Shown: positions 8,881 to 18,470, counted from the stretch's first letter. The stretch: DNA of 64,000 bases from Vibrio ouci (GCF_004551525.1 NZ_SATR01000006.1:62001-126000), one strand, 5' to 3'. Numbers and translations: made by a program. Notes: generated by a model from the sequence alone, not told the origin.

Positions 8881-9113
8881 TGGTTATTGATTTTAGTGCC
8901 GGAAAGGTGATTGTTACGCCGCATGAAATTGTGGTGAAACTTGAATCTGCGTCGATGGTGACGCTTCAATCTCAAGTCGATGCAATTACTTTAATTGGAC
9001 GCGGCGCGAATGTGATAGCTGCAAACGGTAGCGAGACAAAATGGTCGATTAAGCTAGATAGCGAAGATCAGCTTCAACAAATCGCACAAGAAACAAGCAT
9101 TGCGATTCAATAA
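8880..9113 (+). CDS. DUF3389-type small protein
   Basis: A 77-residue soluble protein coupled to the thioesterase by a one-base stop/start overlap. It resembles the Vibrio family DUF3389 (IDFSAGKVIVTPHEIVVKLE, DAITLIGRGANV, KWSIKLD). No catalytic motif is visible and the function is unknown; the coupling suggests a shared role with the thioesterase. Confidence 0.7.
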   Translation: MVIDFSAGKVIVTPHEIVVKLESASMVTLQSQVDAITLIGRGANVIAANGSETKWSIKLDSEDQLQQIAQETSIAIQ

Positions 9114-9189
9114 TCCAATTAGCACTTGATCCTATCTACACAAATGGGGAAACTCATTAACAGACCAATGTTAATGAGATTTCCTCTTT

Positions 9190-10899
9190 ATGAGTAGCCC
9201 CCGCCTAAGAGTTCAGTTTGAAACGCTATTTGAACATTACAAAGGACAAGACTCCGGTGTTCAACTAGAAGAAATTACCGAAATCCTATTTTGTACCCGT
9301 CGAAATGCACGAATCGTACTCAATAAAATGGAAGAAGAAGGGTGGCTAGAGTGGCATCCTGCTCCTGGGCGCGGCAAGCTTTCCCAACTCAACTTTAAAA
9401 GAAGCCGAGCTGACGTTAGTGAGAATTTGGCAAAACGCTATTTGGAAGAAGGCAAAATCGGCCAAGCATTAAAGGTGCTCGACCACGATAGTGCCAAACT
9501 CGCTCAAGTCGTTGAAAAATATCTTGGTATTGTCCATCAAGAGGGACAGCAAGTTGTACGCCTACCATACTATCGACCGCTATCAAACCTAAACCCTTTT
9601 GATCAAATGAGGCGTTCTGAGCTGCATATCGCTCAGCAAATTTTTAGTGGATTAACACGTATTGATGAACAAGAGCAGTTACAAGCAGATCTTGCTCATA
9701 CATGGGAAATGGTCAGCTCTACTCATTGGCGCTTTTACATTCGTCCGAGTGTACGATTCCATAACGGTGACCTCCTGACGGTTGAAAACATTCTCGATTG
9801 CTTGGTCGCATTAAAGCAAAAGACGCTGTTTTCACACATTGAACGGGTTGAGTCTCCGGGCCATTTGATCGTTGATGTTCATTTGGATCGAGCAGACTAT
9901 AAATTGCCTCTTTTATTGTCGGAGTCATGCGCAAAAATTACCTTACCGCTAGAAAGTAGAGCGGATAACTTTGATGAGTTGCCAATCGGTACTGGGCCTT
10001 ATCGTATTGTGCAAAACGATCAAAAACGTTTGGTTTTACAAGCGTTTGATGGATACTTTGGATTTAGGCCATTACTCGATCGAGTAGAGGTTTGGGTGAT
10101 TGATGAAGCGCATTCATCAATGGTGTTTCCAAGCCTAGCAAACCCTGTTCGACCTGAGACGGCTGAGTTTTCCGATGAAGTTGAGTTGGACCCAGGTTGT
10201 ACCTTATTGATGCTCAACCGAAAGGATGGCTTGGCCGCTACAAATGATTGGGCAAACTACTTTAGCCAAAAACTCACCACGCTGAATCTGTTCCAGCAGC
10301 TTCCACAAGATAAATTGGCCGAGCTCGGCGTGTTACCTGCTCATGGTTTAAAGCCGGGTTGGTATCACCATACCAAACAAGGCTACACATCACCGCCGTC
10401 ATATCGCACGGTGACGATTGCCTACCACGGACAACACCCAATGTTCCCAACACTGGTTAAGTGTATTGAGTCATTGCTTAAGCAAGATGGGTTAGGCGTC
10501 AATCTGATTACTTATGATCAAACTGTCGAAGAGACGTCTGCTATCGATATATGGTTAAAGCCAATGGGAATTTCAACCAATCGCGATGACGCATTAGCAG
10601 GCTGGCTACTTAACTACAGTGATATTGCTGCGCTAAGTAAAGAAGAAGACTTTGATTATTGGGCACAGCTAGTCAGAGACTGGCAAGCGACGCCAAACGC
10701 AGCGTTTCCTTCAAAAGCACTGGGTAAGTCGTTAGCTGAAAAAATGCAGTTGATCCCGATGTTTCACTGCTGGCTTGGGGTAAGTAAAGATCAATGTGGC
10801 TCATTACAAAATGCAAAGTGTAATGCACTGGGTTGGTTTGATTTTAGCAAGGTGTGGGTTAAGCCTCAGCTTCTTGAAAAGGACGACGGTACTGAGTAG
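9190..10899 (+). CDS. sgrR: SgrR-family transcriptional regulator
   Basis: The 569-residue protein has an N-terminal winged helix of about 115 residues (EITEILFCTRRNARIVLNKM, GWLEWHPAPGRGKLS) followed by a periplasmic-solute-binding type domain (SBP_bac_5), the exact architecture of SgrR. In E. coli SgrR senses sugar-phosphate stress and activates the sRNA SgrS. I saw no SgrS-like RNA or divergent neighbour here, so the target may differ. The ATG follows a CTCTTTATG context with a weak RBS. The next gene starts on its last base. Confidence 0.8.
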   Translation: MSSPRLRVQFETLFEHYKGQDSGVQLEEITEILFCTRRNARIVLNKMEEEGWLEWHPAPGRGKLSQLNFKRSRADVSENLAKRYLEEGKIGQALKVLDHDSAKLAQVVEKYLGIVHQEGQQVVRLPYYRPLSNLNPFDQMRRSELHIAQQIFSGLTRIDEQEQLQADLAHTWEMVSSTHWRFYIRPSVRFHNGDLLTVENILDCLVALKQKTLFSHIERVESPGHLIVDVHLDRADYKLPLLLSESCAKITLPLESRADNFDELPIGTGPYRIVQNDQKRLVLQAFDGYFGFRPLLDRVEVWVIDEAHSSMVFPSLANPVRPETAEFSDEVELDPGCTLLMLNRKDGLAATNDWANYFSQKLTTLNLFQQLPQDKLAELGVLPAHGLKPGWYHHTKQGYTSPPSYRTVTIAYHGQHPMFPTLVKCIESLLKQDGLGVNLITYDQTVEETSAIDIWLKPMGISTNRDDALAGWLLNYSDIAALSKEEDFDYWAQLVRDWQATPNAAFPSKALGKSLAEKMQLIPMFHCWLGVSKDQCGSLQNAKCNALGWFDFSKVWVKPQLLEKDDGTE

Positions 10900-11150
10900 T
10901 GGCAAAACCAAATAAGAAGCAGCCAAGTAAAACGGTCAATATCTACTGTGCAAAGTGTAAAGCGCAATTGTTTAAGTATCGCAAGGGAGGCAAGGGCGCT
11001 CTAGTTAAGTGTTTTAAAGAGCGTATTGTCGAAGATTTCACGAAAACGCCCTGTTTTTGCCCCGAGTGTGGTGGAGAATTTGCGCGCGACACGCTAGTTA
11101 GGGGAACGCCTGCTTACAAGATAATCGGTGGAAAAGTGACCATGAAATAG
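10899..11150 (+). CDS. Small zinc-ribbon protein
   Basis: An 83-residue basic protein starting with GTG that overlaps the sgrR stop by one base (TAGTG). Two CxxC pairs (CAKC near residue 18, CPEC near residue 53) plus nearby Cys form a probable zinc ribbon; Lys-rich ends suggest nucleic-acid binding. I do not know a named family. Translational coupling ties its expression to the SgrR-like regulator. Confidence 0.7.
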   Translation: MAKPNKKQPSKTVNIYCAKCKAQLFKYRKGGKGALVKCFKERIVEDFTKTPCFCPECGGEFARDTLVRGTPAYKIIGGKVTMK

Positions 11151-11352
11151 TGGCGTTCTAGAATATTATTTTGGCAAACCTGCTGATTAAAAAGGATACA
11201 GAAAGTGTAAATAACAGAGCACTCAACGTTAATTTTGATCTGAATCGATAAAATACGTAAAAACCTTGTTAAGAGCTATCAATGTTATTTAAAACTGTTA
11301 GAATATCCGCAGTTAATCTTCGGTTTTTCCAAATATATCTCAGAGGTACACA

Positions 11353-11430
11353 ATGGAACTAGGTCTGATCATCACTTTTATCGTTGCAGCTGCTGTTATG
11401 GTAAAGAAAGAGATGGCTAGCGCTAAGTAA
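11353..11430 (+). CDS. 25-residue single-pass membrane miniprotein
   Basis: A short ORF reading MELGLIITFIVAAAVMVKKE followed by MASAK. Residues 3-17 are one hydrophobic segment, followed by Lys-Lys, so a C-in orientation is likely. A good RBS (AGAGGTACACA) precedes the ATG, a TAGAAT hexamer lies about 50 nt upstream of it, and an intrinsic terminator follows 52 nt after the stop, giving a complete small transcription unit. Function unknown. Confidence 0.65.
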   Translation: MELGLIITFIVAAAVMVKKEMASAK

Positions 11431-11481
11431 TTCTCACATTTGCTCCATTTTTTATAATCTTTTTAGCAAATGTTAGTGATT

Positions 11482-11508
11482 AAAGCTCCTTAAATGGGAG
11501 CTTTTTTG
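11482..11508 (+). terminator. Terminator of the miniprotein gene
   Basis: The stem AAAGCTCC with GGGAGCTTT is followed by a T-run on the plus strand. Confidence 0.75.
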
Positions 11509-11552
11509 TTTTTTATGGGTTAATAATCAATTGGTTATACCCATAAACGTAA

Positions 11553-11577
11553 AAAAGCCAGCATTGAGCTGGCTTTT
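11553..11577 (-). terminator. Terminator of hutA
   Basis: A 10-bp stem (AAAAGCCAGC with GCTGGCTTTT, loop ATTGA), with T-rich flank on the minus strand just after the hutA stop. Confidence 0.8.
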
Positions 11578-11593
11578 GTTTACTATATGGAAA

Positions 11594-13780
11594 TTAGAAT
11601 TGGTAATCTAAGCTAACACCCCAGTTACGGCCCGGCTCAGAGTAACGATCATTATATGAAGCTGTGCTAGCGCTAGAATCGACCGTAAAGTTGTCATACT
11701 GCCAATACTTCTTATCGAACGCGTTAAACAGGCCTGCTCGTAACGTAAGATCTGTCATTGGTTGATAATATGCTGTGATATCAACAACGCCATAACCCGA
11801 AGAATCTTCATAATCATAAGTTTCTGTTGGCCAATCCGTTTTGCTTGCTACCAACTTCAAAGTAGCCAAGCCACCAAATTTGTGTTCAAAGTTGTCATAA
11901 CCAAGGCTAATAACAGATGTTAAAGGTGCTACAGAGGTCAGTTTCTCACTGGTTTTCTTATCTTCCCCTTCAGCGTACGCAATAGAGAACGTAGTGTATG
12001 TACCTTCAGGCGCGCTAAACATCTGATCGAGTAGCAATACATTACTAAATTCAACACCTTTGATTTCTACTTCATCGAGGTTAACCAATGTGAAGTGCTC
12101 TTTGCCTGGAGTCTTTTCAGGTAGTTGTTCTGTTGAAATAAAGCCTTTGTAGTCGTTGAAGAAGCCAACTAGCTCAAATTGAGCGAACTCGTTTTTGCCA
12201 CGGAAGCCGATTTCGTAAGATGTGCTTTTCTCTGCTTCAAGATCTGAGTTTGGTGTAAAGTCAGAACCTTTATCGTACTCGTAATACAATTGCTCTACGG
12301 TAGGTGCTTTGAAGCCTTGACCAATTTGAGCGAAGGTACTCAATTGATCATTAAAGTGATAAACCGCACCAACCTTACCAGTGAATGCATCGTCTTCGTT
12401 TACCTTATGCATTGTCGAGAATCCATCATCTGTCGATGGGTTGGCCTCATAAGCGTCATAACGCAGGCCTACGTTAAGAACTAACCGTTCATCAAGTAGG
12501 AAAATGTTGTTTTGCGCAAATACACCCCATTGATCCATCTTCGCGTCTGGAACATTTGTCGCGCCTGGTGAAGAAGTACCATTGTCGTGGAAGTAATCGA
12601 CATTGTTTAGTGAGAAATCAGTATTTACGTAGTTCAAGCCATAAGTGAGCTCATGAGTTGAGTTACTTAAGGCAACGACTTTATCGAACTGCGCATCGAA
12701 CTGGACAGTTTCGTCTTCAGCGTAACGTGTTCGTGTACGCTCGCCGCTGTAACCAATCATGCCGAGATGGTCAGTGACTAAAGCGTAGTTCTCGTTAGTG
12801 CTTTCAGTTGTTTGGAAATTCAGATTAAGCGCCATGCTATCGAAAGCAACGTTATTGCCAAGCAGCTCGTAACTGATGCCGATTTTTTCACGTAACGTTT
12901 CATCGTCAGAAGTTGAATTGTCGTACGTAACAATGTCGCCAAACATAGGGTGGCTAGATGTGTAATTACCACTTAGCTTATTTTCTTCAAAGTTCTGGTT
13001 GTTGCGCTCGTAGGTTAAGCCGATACGGTTTTGTTCGTTCAATTGGTAATAGACTTTTGCAAGGATATTGCTCATGTCTTTATCAGCAGGGTTTGAAATT
13101 CCGCGATCTTCACCTTCGACGTCAGCACCATCACCATAAGCTTCTGTTTCATGACCTTGCGCATAGGTTCCGATAAGAATGGTTTCAAGATCGCCACGTC
13201 GCATAGCCCAAGTTAAGGTGTTTTTAAACTGTTCATCGCTTGATGAGTATGATGACTTAATACCGAAGCGAGATTCATCTCCGTCAGTTACAAGGAAGTC
13301 TTCAGGATCTTTAGTTTTAAGAACAACCACACCGCCCAACGCATTTGAACCATAAAGGGTCGATGAGGCACCCTTGTTAATTTCAATCGCTTGAAGGGTA
13401 TCGACTTCTATTGTGTTCGGGTAAATTGCCTGAGTGCCACCGCCTGAGTTGTATGGGGTAACTTGTTGAACACCATCTATAACGACTTTAACTCGGTCAC
13501 CATCCATACCACGGATATTGAAGCCTGAAATACCGAAGCGACCAGAAGTCGTCGCATCAACCCCAGGGGTATTGAGAAGAACATCTTTTAAATCGTTTGA
13601 AAGAGAGTTGTCGATATCTTCGGAGGAAAATGAATCAATAGACGCAGCTACGTCTTCTTTGTTTTGCTCTGTACGTGTTGCAGATACCACAACTTCGTCA
13701 AATAGGGCATATTCTTCGGCGGAGGCAGTTGACGTCAGCGCGAAAACGATTGAAGCTGACAGTAGAGATTTTTTATACAT
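11594..13780 (-). CDS. hutA: TonB-dependent heme/hemoglobin receptor (HutA/HupA type)
   Basis: A 728-residue outer membrane receptor: signal peptide (1-21), TonB box region DEVVVSATR, plug domain (SGFNIRGMDGDRVKVVIDGV, GSNALGGVV) and a 22-strand barrel ending in the aromatic signal SLDYQF. It belongs to the hemoglobin/transferrin/heme receptor class and imports heme iron with TonB energy. The FRAP-like motif appears as FKAP and the NPNL position as PNSDL; no His lies between them, although heme receptors often have one there. A Fur-box-like sequence lies upstream, and a divergent LysR gene matches the hupA/hupR arrangement of V. vulnificus. Confidence 0.85.
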   Translation of the reverse strand: MYKKSLLSASIVFALTSTASAEEYALFDEVVVSATRTEQNKEDVAASIDSFSSEDIDNSLSNDLKDVLLNTPGVDATTSGRFGISGFNIRGMDGDRVKVVIDGVQQVTPYNSGGGTQAIYPNTIEVDTLQAIEINKGASSTLYGSNALGGVVVLKTKDPEDFLVTDGDESRFGIKSSYSSSDEQFKNTLTWAMRRGDLETILIGTYAQGHETEAYGDGADVEGEDRGISNPADKDMSNILAKVYYQLNEQNRIGLTYERNNQNFEENKLSGNYTSSHPMFGDIVTYDNSTSDDETLREKIGISYELLGNNVAFDSMALNLNFQTTESTNENYALVTDHLGMIGYSGERTRTRYAEDETVQFDAQFDKVVALSNSTHELTYGLNYVNTDFSLNNVDYFHDNGTSSPGATNVPDAKMDQWGVFAQNNIFLLDERLVLNVGLRYDAYEANPSTDDGFSTMHKVNEDDAFTGKVGAVYHFNDQLSTFAQIGQGFKAPTVEQLYYEYDKGSDFTPNSDLEAEKSTSYEIGFRGKNEFAQFELVGFFNDYKGFISTEQLPEKTPGKEHFTLVNLDEVEIKGVEFSNVLLLDQMFSAPEGTYTTFSIAYAEGEDKKTSEKLTSVAPLTSVISLGYDNFEHKFGGLATLKLVASKTDWPTETYDYEDSSGYGVVDITAYYQPMTDLTLRAGLFNAFDKKYWQYDNFTVDSSASTASYNDRYSEPGRNWGVSLDYQF

Positions 13781-13841
13781 TATGGTTATTACCTTTTATC
13801 CATATAGGTTTTCGTTGAGCGATACGAATCTTATTGGATCT

Positions 13842-13860
13842 AAATGATAATTACTATTGT
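13842..13860. promoter_or_regulatory. Fur-box-like site upstream of hutA
   Basis: The sequence TGATAATTACTATTG agrees at about 11-12 of 15 positions with the 7-1-7 Fur consensus (TGATAATnATTATCA). It lies some 65 nt upstream of the hutA start, fitting iron repression. Confidence 0.6.
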
Positions 13861-14034
13861 TCGCATTGGTGTTTTTGGTGGTTTTCGTACGTCAAACTTG
13901 TCTTAATAACGAGAAAATCTTTTAAATTACAGTGATATATGAATTTATTTAACATTTGTAAAGGTTCAATTAATACGTGTAATGTGTGATTTGTGTCACG
14001 CTACTTACAGTGGGTATAGATAAGGAAAGCAGTT

Positions 14035-14931
14035 GTGCAGAGTCCAATAACATTAGAAGCACTTCATATATTAGATGCGATCGAAAGGAGAGGCAGCTTC
14101 GCAGCGGCAGCCAATGAATTAGACCGGGCACCTTCGTCGTTGAGCTATCAAATTCAAAAGCTCGAACAAGACCTCGATATCATGATATTTGACCGCTCCG
14201 GGCACAAAGCGAACTTTACCGAAGCAGGGCGACTTATACTTGAGCGAGGAAGAGACATTCTTGCCGCGACGGAAAAGCTGGTGAATGATGCGAGCGTATT
14301 GGCCAATGGTTGGGAGCTTGATATTACGCTTGCGTTTGATGGCATCATTCCGGTTAAAAACTTCTTTGGCTTAGTTGCTGAGCTCGGCAATGTGAGTTCG
14401 ACACGTATAAAGCTTCAGGAAGAAATACTCGCTGGCTGTTGGGAATCGTTGAATAACGGTCGCGCTGACTTACTTGTTGCCCCGAGGATCGATACGTTAC
14501 CCCAAGATGTGAAAGCCGAAACCATTGGCACAATGGAAATGATTTGGGTCGCAGCGGTCGACCATTATGTACATAAGCGTGTGGGTGAGTTTGATGAGCA
14601 GGCGCGCGAAAAATATCGAATCGTTGCCATCGCAGATACGGCGAGAGAGCAACCTGCGCTAACGGTTAACATCACCCAGCGTCAGCCACGACTTACTGTG
14701 ACAAACTTTTCAGCCAAAGTGGATGCACTTAAGTTGGGGTTAGGGATTGGCACCTTACCAAAGGAATTGGCGCAAGAGCTCATTGAAGAAGGGGTGATCA
14801 AACAAATTGAAGGGACCAAACCTCAGCCAATCGATATCATACTAGTGTGGAAACGTAATAAAATTGGGGAAGCGAAATCTTGGTGTATTCAGTACTTGAT
14901 GAAGCATTGGAAGAAGCAATCAAAAGTATAA
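14035..14931 (+). CDS. LysR-family regulator, HupR-like
   Basis: A 298-residue LysR protein with N-terminal helix-turn-helix (RRGSFAAAANELDRAPSSLSYQIQKLE) and a substrate-binding domain. GTG start with AAGGAAAG 6 nt upstream. It is divergent from hutA across 254 bp; in V. vulnificus the LysR protein HupR sits opposite the heme receptor and activates it with heme, so the same role is inferred. Alternatively it could be an YhaJ/DhcR-type regulator placed here by chance. Confidence 0.8.
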   Translation: MQSPITLEALHILDAIERRGSFAAAANELDRAPSSLSYQIQKLEQDLDIMIFDRSGHKANFTEAGRLILERGRDILAATEKLVNDASVLANGWELDITLAFDGIIPVKNFFGLVAELGNVSSTRIKLQEEILAGCWESLNNGRADLLVAPRIDTLPQDVKAETIGTMEMIWVAAVDHYVHKRVGEFDEQAREKYRIVAIADTAREQPALTVNITQRQPRLTVTNFSAKVDALKLGLGIGTLPKELAQELIEEGVIKQIEGTKPQPIDIILVWKRNKIGEAKSWCIQYLMKHWKKQSKV

Positions 14932-14936
14932 TCAAT

Positions 14937-14960
14937 AAGGGGAGCTCAATGGCTCCCCTT
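14937..14960. terminator. Bidirectional terminator, lysR / pat
   Basis: A 9-bp stem (AAGGGGAGC with GCTCCCCTT, 6-nt loop) between convergent genes. Confidence 0.8.
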
Positions 14961-14963
14961 AAT

Positions 14964-17648
14964 CTATTCCGTTAAGCAAAGACGCATATCTGCAACGCCA
15001 TCTTCAAACTGAACATCTAACTCGAATCCTAGCTTTTGAGCCAACATTAACATGCCTCGGTTAGTTGGCATTGTCATCCCCGACATTTGTAATGTGCCTT
15101 TGTGACGACAGTATTGAATTATCTTATTCATCAGCACCTTACCCAAGCCGTTTCCCTTAAGATCAGAACGGATCAAAATAGCAAACTCGGCATCGGTGTT
15201 TTCTGGATTGATCAATGCACGTGATACGCCAATGATGGGTGAACCAGGACGAGACTGGCTCACGGCGACGAATGCCATTTCCCTGTCATAATCTATTTGA
15301 GTCAAATTTGCCAGTGCTTCATGGTTGAACTCGCCAACATCGGTAAAGAAGCGCTTATAGAGATCTTCTTTTGAGACATTATGAATAAAGTCCGCATGGT
15401 GAGGCTCATCTTCAGGAAGAATTGGGCGCAGCAACACCTGTTCACCGTCTTTGAGCTCAATAAGCTCTTCGTACTCTACAGGGTAAGGGCGAATCGCCAA
15501 TCTTTGTTGCGCATCCCCCTCATATCGTTTCAATACTAAATCTGCATCGATAATGGTGAAATTGGATCCATTGGCGAGTACTGGATGAATATCCAGTTCA
15601 TGTACTTGAGGGCAATCAACAACCATTTGCGAGATTCGAACAAGTAACTCTGACAGACCATGAATATCCATTGGTTCAGGCAGTTTCTGTGGGCGAATCT
15701 TGCCATTTTTTATCGCTCTAACGATAAGGTAACGCGCTAGGGCCATATTGAGTGGAGGAAGAGCAGAGGCGGCATCGAGAGATTCATCCCACTCAGAGCC
15801 GCCTTGACCAAGCAAGATCACTGGACCAAACGTATCGTCATGTTTGACCTTGATACGTATTTCTTCACCACCGGCAAGCTTTGCCATCCCTTGCACCAAC
15901 AGGCCATGTATGTTCGCAGAAGGATAGGAGAGCTTAGTACGATCGAGTATCGCATCTGAGGCGCTTGCAACTTCGGTACTGTTTCTTAAGTTAAGCATCA
16001 CGCCTTGTACATCTGACTTATGAGCAATGTCAGGGGAACGCAGCTTCACCGCAACCGGATAGCCGATTTGCTCCGCGACGTGAACTGCTTCACTTGAATC
16101 TGATGCAATCCAAGTCGGCAGCACTTCAAAGTTGAAACAGCGTAAAAATGGGCCAATTTGATGAGTATCTAGTGATACTGTGTTTTTATCCAGTAACTTT
16201 TCTTCTATCCAATTATTCGCTTCTTTTAACTCTGCGATGTGTACTGGCTCTGCTGTGGTTGGTGTTTCCATCAGTTGTTTTTGGTTACGTCTGTACTCGA
16301 CAAGGTGCATGAAGGCGACCACGGCACTTTCAGGCGTTCGATAGGTTGGAATACCGGCTTGAGTGAAAATATCTCGGGCAGGTTTCGCGGTGAGTTCACC
16401 AGACCAGTTGGTTAGAAAGTTAAAGCGCTTGTGGCGTGGGTGCGCTTTAATCGCATCAACCACCGCTTTGGCTGTTAACTCTGAATGCGCGACAGCAGAA
16501 GGGCTGTGCATGATCAAAATGGCATCAGCGCAATCAGTATCCATCAGTGCGTTGAGTGTATTTACATAGCGTGACTGATCCGCATCGCCGACCATATCAA
16601 TAGGGTTGTTGTGACTCCAGCTGGTGGGCAAAAGCGAAGTCAGCTTATCCAACGTCTCATCAGATAGCTCTGCTAATTTTCCGCCACGTTCAAGCAGTGT
16701 GTCGACGGCCATGATTGCAGGGCCACCACCGTTGGTAATGATGGCAAGTTTCTCACCACGCAAAGGGACCGAGTGCGTCAGAGTTTCTACCGCTGCAAAT
16801 AGCTCATGAGAGTTGTTTACGCGCAGCATACCCGTACGGCGAATCGCAGAGTCGTAGATGATATCGAGTGTGTCGTCGCCACCGGTGTGCGCTTTAGCGG
16901 CAAGTCGCCCAGCAGACGTTCTGCCACCTTTCAGCACCAAAATACGGCGGTTACGAGACGCAGCACGCGCGGCAGACATAAAGCGTCGTGCGTCTTTGAT
17001 CGTATCAACATAAAGTAGGATTGCTTCGGTATGAGTGTCGGTACTTAAATGATCTAGAAGATCAGCGAAATCGATGTCTAGAGCATTACCTAATGAGATA
17101 AACGCTGAAAAGCCGATGTTTTTGTCATTGGCCCAATCAAGAATTGTCGTACACATTGCCGCTGATTGAGAAATAAAGGCGATTTTGCCTTTTTCTGCGG
17201 TAACAGGAGAGAATGAGGCGTTGAAATTCACCCAAGGTAGAACCAAGCCCAAACTGTTCGGGCCAAGTATTCGCATGCCACTTTGTTTCGCGATTCGAAG
17301 ACAGGCAGACTGAATACTTTCGCCATCATCATTGGATAAATGCATATCGGCAGAGAGGACAATAACCGATTTTACCTGCTTGTCAGCGAGTTGTTGAAAT
17401 AGAGCCTGATTGTATTTCGCATGAGTACACAAAATGACGACATCGGGAACGATCGGCAATTGATCAACAGAAGGATAGGCGAGCACACCACACACCGATG
17501 AGTATTTTGGCGTGACGGGCATGATTGCACCTTCGAAGCCACCATGAAGCAAATTCTTCATTACGATATTGCCGGCTCGCATCGGTTTGGTCGATGCACC
17601 AATAACGGCGACAGAACGAGGTTTAAAGAGTTGGTTCAAGTTGCTCAT
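14964..17648 (-). CDS. Pat-type protein acetyltransferase: ADP-forming acyl-CoA synthetase fused to GNAT
   Basis: The 894-residue protein has the layout of YfiQ/PatZ/Pat: CoA-binding Rossmann domain (KPRSVAVIGAS), succinyl-CoA-ligase-like domains, an ATP-grasp domain (ADSSEAVHVAEQIGYPVAVKLRSPDI region) and a C-terminal GNAT domain (about 730-894, LKGNGLGKVLMNKI). Enterobacterial Pat acetylates lysines, for example on Acs, and its synthetase part is regarded as inactive. Here His254 is present in AHTGG, where E. coli PatZ, as I recall, has Asn. The start at 17648 is chosen because GGGAG lies just upstream; the longer frame adds 9 unsupported residues. Monocistronic. Confidence 0.85.
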   Translation of the reverse strand: MSNLNQLFKPRSVAVIGASTKPMRAGNIVMKNLLHGGFEGAIMPVTPKYSSVCGVLAYPSVDQLPIVPDVVILCTHAKYNQALFQQLADKQVKSVIVLSADMHLSNDDGESIQSACLRIAKQSGMRILGPNSLGLVLPWVNFNASFSPVTAEKGKIAFISQSAAMCTTILDWANDKNIGFSAFISLGNALDIDFADLLDHLSTDTHTEAILLYVDTIKDARRFMSAARAASRNRRILVLKGGRTSAGRLAAKAHTGGDDTLDIIYDSAIRRTGMLRVNNSHELFAAVETLTHSVPLRGEKLAIITNGGGPAIMAVDTLLERGGKLAELSDETLDKLTSLLPTSWSHNNPIDMVGDADQSRYVNTLNALMDTDCADAILIMHSPSAVAHSELTAKAVVDAIKAHPRHKRFNFLTNWSGELTAKPARDIFTQAGIPTYRTPESAVVAFMHLVEYRRNQKQLMETPTTAEPVHIAELKEANNWIEEKLLDKNTVSLDTHQIGPFLRCFNFEVLPTWIASDSSEAVHVAEQIGYPVAVKLRSPDIAHKSDVQGVMLNLRNSTEVASASDAILDRTKLSYPSANIHGLLVQGMAKLAGGEEIRIKVKHDDTFGPVILLGQGGSEWDESLDAASALPPLNMALARYLIVRAIKNGKIRPQKLPEPMDIHGLSELLVRISQMVVDCPQVHELDIHPVLANGSNFTIIDADLVLKRYEGDAQQRLAIRPYPVEYEELIELKDGEQVLLRPILPEDEPHHADFIHNVSKEDLYKRFFTDVGEFNHEALANLTQIDYDREMAFVAVSQSRPGSPIIGVSRALINPENTDAEFAILIRSDLKGNGLGKVLMNKIIQYCRHKGTLQMSGMTMPTNRGMLMLAQKLGFELDVQFEDGVADMRLCLTE

Positions 17649-17864
17649 CTCATGCTCCCAATACAGCGACAACACTCATCCTAGCGAACCTAACTGGTAA
17701 ATACTCATCGATTTTGATGTTGTTTTAATCAGATCACTCCGGTGCTGGTTAAGTTTGTGCCATGCGTCACAGTGTATTGATATATAATTAGAATGTTGGG
17801 TTGATTCTCTTCCTTTCTAACGGCATGATTTACAGTAATTTCTAGTTAAGGCATTTAAAATTTC

Positions 17865-18431
17865 ATGAAAAAAATTGCGATTGTTGGCTTATCAGTGGTG
17901 CTTTCTGCATGTGTGTCGAGTGATTATGTCACCGATGTAAGCTCGGAAAGCTATCGTGAGGATTACAAAACAGCTAAGGTTGAACAACCAGTTGTATCAC
18001 AGCAGGGAATGACCAACGGCATTTCAGAAGACAACGTTGCAGTTGTCAATATGTCTACTCCAGAAAAACAGGCTGTGAAGACGCAGGCTAAAGCGAAACC
18101 AGCTGTAGCGATTATTCCGCCTACCGCTAAGCAGAAAGCGATGAACCCTCGTTACGGTTTCACTATCCAAGTGGTTGCTGTCGGTTCACAAACTAAGGTT
18201 GATCAGTTTGCACGTAAATTGCCACGTGATAACCAACCTATCTGGGAAAACTATAAAGTTGTGAACGGTACTAAATGGTACTCAGTACTTTACGGTGACT
18301 ACGCAACTCGCACAGATGCTAAAAAGGCGATCGGTGAACTTCCAAGTGAATTCCAATCTTTGAAACCTTTTGTGAAGAGCATTGATGCTATCAAGAACTC
18401 TCAATACCCAACTTTGAACAAGTTGAATTAA
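17865..18431 (+). CDS. SPOR-domain lipoprotein
   Basis: A 188-residue protein with signal peptide and lipobox LSAC (Cys16), a low-complexity linker rich in Lys, Ala and Pro, and a C-terminal SPOR domain (about 100-175; FTIQVVAVGSQTKVDQFARKL, WYSVLYGDY). SPOR domains bind denuded septal peptidoglycan, so an envelope or division-site role is likely. An intrinsic terminator follows. Partner proteins are not evident from context. Confidence 0.85.
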   Translation: MKKIAIVGLSVVLSACVSSDYVTDVSSESYREDYKTAKVEQPVVSQQGMTNGISEDNVAVVNMSTPEKQAVKTQAKAKPAVAIIPPTAKQKAMNPRYGFTIQVVAVGSQTKVDQFARKLPRDNQPIWENYKVVNGTKWYSVLYGDYATRTDAKKAIGELPSEFQSLKPFVKSIDAIKNSQYPTLNKLN

Positions 18432-18446
18432 TACCATTTTTATAAG

Positions 18447-18470
18447 AAGGGGCTCTCGCCCCTTTTTTTA
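18447..18470 (+). terminator. Terminator of the SPOR lipoprotein gene
   Basis: A 7-bp stem (AAGGGGC with GCCCCTT, loop TCTC) followed by seven T. Confidence 0.85.

Noticed and set aside
12290..13847. Several open frames antisense to hutA.
   Set aside because: They are shadows of the receptor coding sequence without RBS or recognisable products.
13985..13999. GTGATTTGTGTCAC upstream of the LysR gene as matS.
   Set aside because: Spacing between half-sites is four, and the left half is GTGAT.
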